Of a stretch of 7,300 nt of DNA, positions 1 to 5,260 are shown one piece after another; the first letter of the stretch is position 1; each line of letters starts with the position of its first letter. The position numbers and the translations under genes were made by a program. The stretch comes from Bacteroidota bacterium. GTDB lineage: Bacteria; Bacteroidota; Bacteroidia; B-17B0; Aurantibacillaceae. Under the pieces are notes generated by a model. That model did not search any database, was not told the origin of the DNA, and was given only the letters and a program-made list of their open reading frames with translations. The stretch is taken from assembly GCA_947474485.1 (NCBI GenBank), contig CANJJP010000073.1, positions 1 to 7,300 on the forward strand, in the 5' to 3' direction.

Positions 1-86
1 CAGGGACAATCGCTATCAAAAAAGAGGTGTTGATTAATGATAAAAAAGATGTAATAAATGTTGGCGACATTATAATTATTAAATAA
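1..86 (+). CDS. C-terminal end of an unidentified protein (5' truncated by the window edge)
   Basis: An open frame enters from the left edge and stops at TAA 84-86. The visible 27 residues begin GTIAIKKEVLIN and end GDIIIIK, a lysine-rich stretch followed by a short isoleucine-rich segment after Gly-Asp. No start codon lies in this frame inside the window, so the gene begins upstream. The stop lies only 2 bases before the DUF2490 start codon, which suggests that the two genes are co-transcribed. A Gly-Asp followed by a hydrophobic strand near a C-terminus occurs in several small beta folds, S4-like RNA-binding domains among them, but 27 residues are too few to assign a family. I do not recognise the protein. 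The support is the open frame to the edge and the tight junction with the next gene. Confidence 0.5.
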   Translation, partial: GTIAIKKEVLINDKKDVINVGDIIIIK

Positions 87-88
87 AC

Positions 89-778
89 ATGAATCGTTTA
101 ATTCGTTGTATTGCGGTATTGTTGTTTTTTTTAAACACGCTAATATCTATTGCCCAGCCCACAAAAGATGCAGGCTTGTGGAATACATTTAATGCTGAGT
201 ATAAACTTAATTCATCATTCAACTTAGTGTTTACAGAAGAATTGCGTTTGCGTGAAAATTTTACGATGATGAATTTACTTTACACTGATTTTGGAATTGA
301 ATATGCTGGCCTCAAAAACATAAAAACATCTATTGCATATCGCAGTATTCAAAAATTTCAAACAGAATTACCATTAAGTTTCAGACATCGATTAACTTGG
401 GATTTGAGTTACAAAAAAGAATTTAATAAGTTCAGTGTTCAGTACCGACATCGATTGCAAACAGAAGTAAAAAACTTCTACTCAAGCCATTTAGGCAAAA
501 CGCCCGAATGGTTTGATAGAAATAAATTTACTTTTAAGTATGAAGTTTATAAACGAATACAACCATACGCTGCCATAGAATTTAGAACACAACTATACGA
601 CCCGCGCAATCCTTTTTACAACATGGAATTGCATCGTGTGCGCTATCAAATTGGCACAGACATTAAACTCGGCAATAAAAAAACTATTGGTGTTTATTAT
701 TTAATCCAAGACGAATTCGGAATTGTTAATGAACAAGATCAATATATTTTAGGTTTAGAGTATAGTGTTAAATTTTAA
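89..778 (+). CDS. DUF2490 family outer-membrane beta-barrel protein
   Basis: The 229-residue protein starts with a Sec signal peptide: MNRLIR, a hydrophobic core over residues 7-21, then a likely signal peptidase I cut after SIA at residue 22, leaving Gln23 as the mature N-terminus, a common Bacteroidota pattern. The mature part is rich in alternating aromatic and polar strands separated by charged turns, with the recognisable features DAGLWNTFNAEYKLN near residues 27-41, FRHRLTWDL and YRHRLQTEV in the middle, and a terminal strand ending YSVKF. A C-terminal phenylalanine is typical of outer-membrane barrels recognised by the BAM complex. DUF2490 proteins are about this size and have no firmly established function; a structural or transport role in the outer membrane is inference. 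No promoter was seen upstream, so it probably shares a transcript with the gene ending at 86. It converges on accC, whose stop is 28 bases away. The 28-base gap shows only a weak A/T hairpin (791-803) without a T tract. Confidence 0.85.
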   Translation: MNRLIRCIAVLLFFLNTLISIAQPTKDAGLWNTFNAEYKLNSSFNLVFTEELRLRENFTMMNLLYTDFGIEYAGLKNIKTSIAYRSIQKFQTELPLSFRHRLTWDLSYKKEFNKFSVQYRHRLQTEVKNFYSSHLGKTPEWFDRNKFTFKYEVYKRIQPYAAIEFRTQLYDPRNPFYNMELHRVRYQIGTDIKLGNKKTIGVYYLIQDEFGIVNEQDQYILGLEYSVKF

Positions 779-806
779 TTGTTTTTACTCTAAATCAGGT
801 TTAATA

Positions 807-2147
807 CTATTCCTTTAAATCAAACGATTCTAAGAATTTAGTTGTGTAATTACCTTTTCTAAATTCTTCGTTTTGCATTAAACGTAAATGGAAAGGAATA
901 GTAGTTTTAATTCCTTCAATTACATACTCGCTTAAAGCGCGTTGCATTTTTGCAATTGCTTCTTCACGTGTTTGTGCAACAGTGATTAATTTTCCAATCA
1001 TACTATCGTAATTTGGAGGAATAGTATAACCACTGTAAACATGACTATCTACGCGTACTCCATGCCCACCTGGTGTGTGTAAAGTTGTAATTTTACCTGG
1101 AGATGGAACGAAATTCATGAAAGGGTTTTCTGCATTAATACGACACTCGATTGCATGCAATTGAGGGTAATAATTTTTCCCAGAAATTGGAACGCCTGCA
1201 GCAACTAATATTTGTTCACGAATCAAATCGTAATCAATTACCTCTTCAGTAATTGGATGCTCAACTTGAATACGTGTATTCATTTCCATGAAATAGAAAT
1301 TACGGTGCTTGTCAACCAAAAACTCAACTGTACCTACACCTTCGTAACCAATAGATAGAGCAGCTTTAACAGCAGCATCACCCATTGCATCGCGCAACTC
1401 AGGAGTCATAAAAGGAGAAGGAGTTTCTTCCACTAATTTTTGATGGCGACGTTGTATAGAACAATCGCGCTCACTTAAATGACAAGCTTTTCCGTATTGA
1501 TCACCAACAATTTGAATTTCGATATGGCGTGGTTCTTCAATGTATTTTTCCATGTACATTGCCCCGTTTCCAAATGCTGCTTCTGCTTCTTTACTTGCTG
1601 ATTCGAAGTTAGGAGCTAACTCTTCTTCTTTCCAAATAATACGCATACCACGACCGCCACCACCCGCAGTTGCTTTAATGATAACTGGATAACCAACTTC
1701 TTTAGCTTGTTCAATTGCTTGCTCAGCGCTTTCTAATAATCCTTCAGAACCAGGAACACAGGGCACACCAGCTCTTATCATGGTTGCTTTTGCGTTACTC
1801 TTATCACCCATTTGATTAATCATTTCGGGCGAAGCTCCAATAAATTTTATTTCGTGGTCTTTACAAATCTGAGAAAACTTTGCGTTCTCAGATAAGAAAC
1901 CATAACCTGGGTGAATAGCATCTGCGTTTGTAATTTCGGCAGCAGCTATTATGCTCGCCATATTCAGATATGAATCTTTACTTGGCGGAGGTCCAATACA
2001 AACGGCTTCGTCGGCAAATTTTACATGCAACGATTCTTTATCAGCGGTTGAATACACAGCAACGGTTTTAATACCCATTTCTTTACAAGTACGTATTACA
2101 CGAAGCGCTATCTCACCACGATTGGCAATCAATATCTTTTTAAACAT
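807..2147 (-). CDS. accC: Biotin carboxylase subunit of acetyl-CoA carboxylase (AccC)
   Basis: This 446-residue cytoplasmic enzyme uses ATP and bicarbonate to carboxylate the biotin on AccB, the first half-reaction of malonyl-CoA synthesis. Its length matches the single-function bacterial AccC. The N-terminal domain (about 1-114) starts KKILIANRGEIALRVIR and contains AIHPGYGFLSEN (78-89). The ATP-grasp domain follows: Lys116, Lys158, and the glycine-rich loop AGGGGRGMR (161-169) are present, then MEKYIEEPRHIEIQ near 199-212. Metal and catalytic residues are in place: Glu275, Glu288, Asn290 and Arg292, the last three in MEMNTRIQVEHP. The C-terminal domain has ECRINAENP, with Arg336 at the position of the E. 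coli Arg338 that contacts biotin, and ends near SFDLKE. ATG at 2147 gives the canonical N-terminus; A/T-rich sequence and no Shine-Dalgarno motif lie upstream. accB precedes it by 99 bases, as usual for this pair. The lack of any fused carrier domain separates it from pyruvate or propionyl-CoA carboxylase alpha chains. Confidence 0.97.
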   Translation of the reverse strand: MFKKILIANRGEIALRVIRTCKEMGIKTVAVYSTADKESLHVKFADEAVCIGPPPSKDSYLNMASIIAAAEITNADAIHPGYGFLSENAKFSQICKDHEIKFIGASPEMINQMGDKSNAKATMIRAGVPCVPGSEGLLESAEQAIEQAKEVGYPVIIKATAGGGGRGMRIIWKEEELAPNFESASKEAEAAFGNGAMYMEKYIEEPRHIEIQIVGDQYGKACHLSERDCSIQRRHQKLVEETPSPFMTPELRDAMGDAAVKAALSIGYEGVGTVEFLVDKHRNFYFMEMNTRIQVEHPITEEVIDYDLIREQILVAAGVPISGKNYYPQLHAIECRINAENPFMNFVPSPGKITTLHTPGGHGVRVDSHVYSGYTIPPNYDSMIGKLITVAQTREEAIAKMQRALSEYVIEGIKTTIPFHLRLMQNEEFRKGNYTTKFLESFDLKE

Positions 2148-2163
2148 GCTTATCTAATTTTTT

Positions 2164-2244
2164 AGTTGTAGAATTAATGAGTTATAGAATGTGAAAAGTA
2201 AATTAACTAACTTATCCATTTAACAACTCAACAATTCAACAATT
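2164..2244. repeat. Imperfect inverted repeat in the accB-accC gap
   Basis: Bases 2164-2191 and the reverse complement of 2217-2244 match at 21 of 28 positions by eye, with a 25-base loop. Each arm is itself built from short direct repeats: AGTTGTAGAAT at 2164 and AGTTATAGAAT at 2180 in the left arm, and CAACTCAACAATTCAACAATT-type units in the right arm. On the minus-strand transcript it would fold between the accB stop and the accC start, ending about 16 bases before the accC ATG. It has no T tract, so it is not a standard terminator. It could be an RNA-stability or processing element, or a remnant of a small repeat family; function is unknown. Confidence 0.55.
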
Positions 2245-2246
2245 GG

Positions 2247-2747
2247 TTAAGAAGGGTCTACTAAGAATAGAGGTTGATCGTACTCAACAGGAGTAGCATC
2301 ATTAACCAATATTTTTACGATTTTACCTTTTACTTCACTTTCGATTTCATTGAACAATTTCATTGCTTCAATGATACAGACTGTTTTACCTGCAGTAATT
2401 TCATCACCTACATTAACAAACAAAGGTTTGTCGGGCCCTGGTGAACGGTAGAAAGTACCAATCATTGGGGATTTAATAGTGATGTATTTACTATCATCAT
2501 CAGATGCAGCTGGGGCTTTTGTATCGTTATTTGCAACAACAGGATTAACTTGCATTTGAGGTGCAGCAATAACTTGTTGAGGCATCTGCATTTGTTGAGG
2601 CATTTGTTGATACATCATTGGAGCAGACTCCATTTTTTTAGTAGTTGTTTTGATGACAATTTTAATTTCTTTTGTCTCTAATTCAACTTCGCTAACTCCT
2701 GACTTGGAAACAAATTTAATCAGGTCTTGGATTTCGGTTAACTTCAT
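2247..2747 (-). CDS. accB: Biotin carboxyl carrier protein of acetyl-CoA carboxylase (AccB/BCCP)
   Basis: The 166-residue protein carries the biotin that AccC carboxylates and the AccAD carboxyltransferase discharges onto acetyl-CoA. The N-terminal segment MKLTEIQDLIKFVSKSGVSE (1-20) and the following strand VELETKEIKIVIK are the family's usual start. Residues 39-86 form a flexible linker, here rich in Met and Gln (a hexapeptide-like MPQQMQ repeat near 49-58) instead of the more common Ala/Pro. The biotinyl domain (about 87-166) opens with KSPMIGTFYRSP and carries EAMKL, with Lys130 as the biotinylation site, followed by the FNEIESEVKGKI hairpin and a VEYDQPLFLV end. The ATG at 2747 fits the family and follows a G-free A/C-rich leader rather than a Shine-Dalgarno motif. 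accC is 99 bases downstream and fabH ends 218 bases upstream of the start codon. Confidence 0.96.
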   Translation of the reverse strand: MKLTEIQDLIKFVSKSGVSEVELETKEIKIVIKTTTKKMESAPMMYQQMPQQMQMPQQVIAAPQMQVNPVVANNDTKAPAASDDDSKYITIKSPMIGTFYRSPGPDKPLFVNVGDEITAGKTVCIIEAMKLFNEIESEVKGKIVKILVNDATPVEYDQPLFLVDPS

Positions 2748-2749
2748 TC

Positions 2750-2795
2750 TTATTTGTTTTTGTTAGTTGATATTTATTGTTTGTTTGTGTGTTTT
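2750..2795 (-). promoter_or_regulatory. G-free A/C-rich leader immediately upstream of accB
   Basis: Read on the minus strand, the 46 bases from 2795 to 2750 contain no G at all and consist mainly of A with scattered C and T (for example CACACAAACAAACAATAAA). Such a stretch cannot form much secondary structure, which suits a translation start that does not use a Shine-Dalgarno site, as is usual in Bacteroidota. It directly follows the hairpin element at 2801-2926. Its role as a translation-enhancing leader is inference. No TTTG / TAnnTTTG promoter is visible in it. Confidence 0.45.
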
Positions 2796-2800
2796 CTCTT

Positions 2801-2926
2801 TTTAGTCGTTAGTTATTTAGTCGTTAGCCTACTAGGCTATTTTAAATTTTTAGTTATTTAGTAATTGTTCGTTTAATCCTTTTACTATTTTACTAAAAAC
2901 TAACGACCGGCTATCTAACGACTTAA
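2801..2926. repeat. 126-base nested imperfect hairpin with tandem TTTAGTCGTTAG units, between fabH and accB
   Basis: The left outer arm holds two copies of TTTAGTCGTTAG (2801-2812 and 2816-2827). The right outer arm holds the reverse-complement core CTAACGAC twice (2900-2907 and 2915-2922), with the same 15-base period. Inside them, TTTTTAGTTATTTAGTAA (2847-2864) pairs with 2882-2899 at 15 of 18 positions, leaving a 17-base loop. A separate small hairpin, TAGCCT-ACT-AGGCTA (2825-2839), sits on the left side. It falls in the largest gap within the fatty-acid cluster (216 bases), which otherwise holds only the accB leader and A/T-rich sequence. There is no open frame in it, and no downstream T tract for the leftward transcript. 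It may be an mRNA-processing or stability element, or a non-autonomous repeat of the MITE/REP type. Confidence 0.65.
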
Positions 2927-2965
2927 TATTCTATTTCAATTCTTCACTTTTCCTTCTTCAATAAT

Positions 2966-3949
2966 TTAGTAAGCCCATTTAAGCCAAATGCTTCCCCAAG
3001 TAAAACCTCCGCCAAAAGCAGAGATAATAAGGTTATCGCCTTTCTTTAATTTATTTTCATAATCCCAAAGTAATAATGGAATTGTTCCGCCGGTAGTGTT
3101 ACCGTACTTCTCAATGTTCATCATTACTTTTTCTTCAGGCACTCCTACTCTTTCTGCCGTAGCGTCAATGATACGTTTGTTTGCTTGATGGGGAACGAGC
3201 CACTGAATATCTTCTCCTTTTAAGTTATTCCTTTCTAAAATTTCTGCACTTACATCTGCCATTCCGTTTACTGCAAACTTATATACCGCTTGCCCTTCTT
3301 GGTGCAAAAAATGTAATCTATCATCAACCGTTTGGTGTGTAGCGGGCATCATGGAACCTCCAGCGCGAACACATAAATAATTTCTTCCAGCTCCATCAGC
3401 TTTCATAACAAAATCCTGAACTCCTAAATCTTCTTCTGTAGGTTCTACTAACACAGCGCCTGCTCCGTCGCCAAAAATAATGCAACTTGATCTGTCAGTA
3501 TAATCAATTATGCTCGACATTTTATCGCCACCTACAACAAGTATCTTTTTGTATTTACCAGATTGTATAAATTGTGCTGCGGTAACTAATCCATAAATAA
3601 ATCCAGAACAAGCGGCAGATAAATCATAGCCCCAAGCGTTTTTTGCACCTATCTTATCAGAAATTACATTTGAAGTAGAAGGAAAACCATAATCGCCAGT
3701 AATAGTACCAACAATTATCATATCAATTTCTTCAGCAGATATTTTACGTTTTTCTAAAATTTGTTTTATCGCCTCCACGCACATATCTGAAACGCCTTTA
3801 CCCTCACCTTTTAAAATGCGTCGCTCTTTAATGCCCGTGCGCGATGTTATCCACTCATCATTGGTATCCACCATAGTAGATAGCTCCTCATTGGTAAGGA
3901 TGTAATCGGGTACATACCCTCCAACAGCTGTAATGATGGCTTTAATCAT
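2966..3949 (-). CDS. fabH: Beta-ketoacyl-ACP synthase III (FabH)
   Basis: The 327-residue enzyme condenses an acyl-CoA primer with malonyl-ACP and so starts fatty-acid synthesis in the cytoplasm. The catalytic triad is visible: Cys114 in SAACSGF, His254 in VPHQANKRI, and Asn284 in YGNTTGGT. Other family landmarks are DEWITSRTGIKERR (31-44), the FGDGAGAVL segment (159-167) and the C-terminal FGGGFTWGS loop (312-320). The frame stays open upstream to an ATG at 4000, but that would add 17 residues lying inside the plsX coding region. The ATG at 3949 gives MIKAIITAVGGYVPDY, the normal FabH beginning, and falls 4 bases after the plsX stop, so I place the start there. Translation is probably coupled to plsX. 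The primer specificity (acetyl or branched-chain acyl-CoA) cannot be read from the sequence; branched primers are common in Bacteroidota. Confidence 0.95.
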   Translation of the reverse strand: MIKAIITAVGGYVPDYILTNEELSTMVDTNDEWITSRTGIKERRILKGEGKGVSDMCVEAIKQILEKRKISAEEIDMIIVGTITGDYGFPSTSNVISDKIGAKNAWGYDLSAACSGFIYGLVTAAQFIQSGKYKKILVVGGDKMSSIIDYTDRSSCIIFGDGAGAVLVEPTEEDLGVQDFVMKADGAGRNYLCVRAGGSMMPATHQTVDDRLHFLHQEGQAVYKFAVNGMADVSAEILERNNLKGEDIQWLVPHQANKRIIDATAERVGVPEEKVMMNIEKYGNTTGGTIPLLLWDYENKLKKGDNLIISAFGGGFTWGSIWLKWAY

Positions 3950-3953
3950 GATC

Positions 3954-4892
3954 CTAATTAAAAACTTGTTTGATTTTTTCAGGAAGATTTGCCTCAACAA
4001 TTTCCTTTGTTTGAACTAACATATTTTTGAATGCCAAAGGACTAGAAATTCCATGTGCAATCATAACAGTTGAATTAATACCTAAAATTGGTGTCCCACC
4101 ATAATTCTCGTAGTTAAAACGATCGAAATATTCATCTGATCTTCCACGTTTCATTATTAAACGGTAAAACGACTCTGCCATTTTTAAAGCGATGTTTCCA
4201 ACAAAACCTTCACAAACAATAACATCTGCTTTATCATTAAAAAAATCGCGCCCCTCAACGTTACCAATGAAATTAAAATCTTTGGTGTCCTGCATTAAGC
4301 TGTAAGTTGCTTGTGCAACTAAATTTCCTTTTTCAGGTTCTTCGCCAATATTTAATAAACCAACTTTTGGGTTTTCTTGTTTGTGAACATACTGCGCATA
4401 TAATGAACCTAAAATTCCGAATTGATATAACACATCTGGCTTGCAATCTGCATTTGTTCCAACATCTAATATTAATCCGTAGCCACCACTAAGCTTTGGA
4501 AGCACAGTAGCAATGCACGGACGAATAACACCAGGTACAGACTTAACTGAAAACATACTTCCCACTAACATTGCGCCAGTATTACCTGCACTACAAAAAG
4601 CATTTAGCTTTCCTTCTTTCAAAAGTTTAAATCCTATTGAAATACTTGAATTTGGCTTTTGTGAAAGCGCTTTAGTTGGGTGCTCACCCATATCAATTAC
4701 TTCGGTTGTGTGAACAATCTCGAAAGTATTTTCGTCTAAGTTCTTGGATTTTAAATAAGCCTTGGCTTTATCAGAATCACCTATAAGTATAATTTTAACC
4801 GAAGGCGGTAAGGCCGTCGAAGCTAATATTGCTCCTTCAATTTCGTTTGCAGGTGCATGATCACCACCCATTATATCAAAGCCTATCTTCAT
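3954..4892 (-). CDS. plsX: Phosphate acyltransferase PlsX
   Basis: This 312-residue protein converts acyl-ACP and phosphate to acyl-phosphate, which PlsY uses to acylate glycerol-3-phosphate in phospholipid synthesis. PlsX is a soluble, membrane-associated enzyme. The sequence begins MKIGFDIMGGDHAP, the family's N-terminal signature. It continues with GEHPTKALSQKPNSSI (69-84), CSAGNTGAML (100-109), RPCIATVLP (124-132), LDVGTNADCKP (142-152), GLLNIGEEPEKGN (178-190) and VCEGFVGNIALKMAE (226-240). The C-terminal region has NYGGTPILGINSTVMIAHG (263-281). Length and motif order are complete, with no sign of damage. The start at 4892 is fixed by the MKIGFD motif. It is the first gene after the rpmF terminator, follows its own predicted promoter, and runs into fabH with a 4-base gap, the plsX-fabH pairing seen in many bacteria. 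Confidence 0.96.
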   Translation of the reverse strand: MKIGFDIMGGDHAPANEIEGAILASTALPPSVKIILIGDSDKAKAYLKSKNLDENTFEIVHTTEVIDMGEHPTKALSQKPNSSISIGFKLLKEGKLNAFCSAGNTGAMLVGSMFSVKSVPGVIRPCIATVLPKLSGGYGLILDVGTNADCKPDVLYQFGILGSLYAQYVHKQENPKVGLLNIGEEPEKGNLVAQATYSLMQDTKDFNFIGNVEGRDFFNDKADVIVCEGFVGNIALKMAESFYRLIMKRGRSDEYFDRFNYENYGGTPILGINSTVMIAHGISSPLAFKNMLVQTKEIVEANLPEKIKQVFN

Positions 4893-4920
4893 ATAAAACT
4901 ACTCAGTATTTTTAATTGCC

Positions 4921-4938
4921 AAAAAAACGATTTTTTTT
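4921..4938. repeat. A7-CGA-T8 dyad in the plsX leader
   Basis: Seven A residues, CGA, then eight T residues form a simple perfect dyad of A/T pairs about 30 bases upstream of the plsX start codon. It would lie within the 5' untranslated region if the predicted promoter is used. The stem is pure A-U and weak. It may be only a bent A-tract region. Confidence 0.35.
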
Positions 4939-4955
4939 AGAATAATCCTACAAGA

Positions 4956-4987
4956 AAAATATAAGTTTTTCACCAATTTTCACCAAA
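4956..4987 (-). promoter_or_regulatory. Predicted plsX-fabH promoter, Bacteroidota type
   Basis: On the minus strand TTTG (4987-4984) is followed after 20 bases by TATATTTT (4963-4956), a one-mismatch version of the Bacteroidota -7 element TAnnTTTG. The spacing agrees with the -33/-7 arrangement described for this phylum. Transcription would start near 4950, giving a leader of roughly 58 bases before the plsX ATG. The position just downstream of the rpmF terminator supports an independent start here. The last base of the -7 box departs from the consensus, so this is a moderate prediction. Confidence 0.5.
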
Positions 4988-4991
4988 ATTG
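4974..4991. promoter_or_regulatory. Candidate operator: CAATTTT-CACC-AAAATTG dyad over the plsX -33 element
   Basis: Two perfect 7-base arms (4974-4980 and 4985-4991) flank a 4-base centre. The right arm covers the TTTG of the predicted -33 element. On the minus strand the same stretch also carries GGTGAAAA twice with an 11-base period, about one helical turn. A dyad at this position could bind a dimeric regulator of lipid synthesis, but no regulator gene is present in the window and the motif matches no operator that I can name. A chance dyad in A/T-rich DNA is possible. Confidence 0.35.
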
Positions 4992-5013
4992 TGCAAAAAA
5001 AATAGTTTTTAAT

Positions 5014-5042
5014 AAAAAAAACAGGCTTTTGGCCTGTTTTTT
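5014..5042 (-). terminator. Intrinsic terminator after rpmF
   Basis: An 11-base-pair perfect stem (5016-5026 with 5032-5042) with a GC core CAGGC/GCCTG and a 5-base loop lies 17 bases past the rpmF stop. For leftward transcription the stem ends in a run of eight T residues (5021-5014 read as T). The A-rich side gives T residues in the other direction as well, so the element could act bidirectionally, but no plus-strand gene leads into it. It marks the end of the yceD-rpmF unit and separates it from plsX. Confidence 0.9.
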
Positions 5043-5059
5043 ATAAAATTTGGTATTTA

Positions 5060-5248
5060 TTATTTTACCACTTTTTCCATTACTACTTTTCCTTTGTAGA
5101 ATAATTTTCCTTCAAACCAATGAGCACGGTGCATTAAATGCGCCTCACCTGTAGTTGAATCAACAGACAAAGTAGCAGCTGTTGCTTTATAATTTGCTCT
5201 TCTTGTAGCAGTACGTTGTTTTGAATGACGTCTTTTTGGATTAGGCAT
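5060..5248 (-). CDS. rpmF: Large ribosomal subunit protein bL32
   Basis: The 62-residue basic protein begins MPNPKRRHSKQRTATRRANY, the characteristic bL32 N-terminus, followed by TGEAHLMHRAHWFEGKLFYKGK in the second half. It is part of the large ribosomal subunit near the peptidyl-transferase exit region. The two CxxC pairs that form a zinc ribbon in many bL32 proteins are absent; the protein has no cysteine, so this is the zinc-independent form, as is usual in Bacteroidota. It starts 12 bases after the stop of the yceD/DUF177 gene, a near-universal neighbour in bacteria. The strong terminator begins just after its stop, so the pair forms its own transcription unit, with partial read-through to plsX possible. 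The last codons of the upstream gene supply the A-rich sequence before the start codon. Confidence 0.97.
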   Translation of the reverse strand: MPNPKRRHSKQRTATRRANYKATAATLSVDSTTGEAHLMHRAHWFEGKLFYKGKVVMEKVVK

Positions 5249-5260
5249 GACTATTTATTT

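Noticed and set aside
779..806. Bidirectional terminator between the DUF2490 gene and accC
   Set aside because: Only a 4-5 bp A/T stem (791-803) is present, without a T tract on either side, so no terminator can be supported although one would be expected between convergent genes.
1951..2157. Plus-strand open frame of 68 codons opposite the accC start
   Set aside because: It is entirely antisense to the conserved N-terminal domain of AccC, has low-complexity composition and no start context; it is a by-product of accC codon use.
2164..2246. Separate promoter for accC in the accB-accC gap
   Set aside because: The best -7-like match on the minus strand, TACTTTTC, lacks the final G, and the nearest TTG is 23 bases upstream. 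This is too weak to claim in A/T-rich DNA.
2825..2852. TAGCCT-ACT-AGGCTA hairpin followed by TTTTAAATTTTT as a plus-strand terminator
   Set aside because: It resembles an intrinsic terminator only for rightward transcription, and no plus-strand gene leads into it; for the leftward operon there is no T tract. It is better treated as part of the larger hairpin element.
2801..2926. CRISPR-like array
   Set aside because: Only two units per arm, a 15-base period and inverted copies do not fit repeat-spacer geometry, and no cas genes are present.
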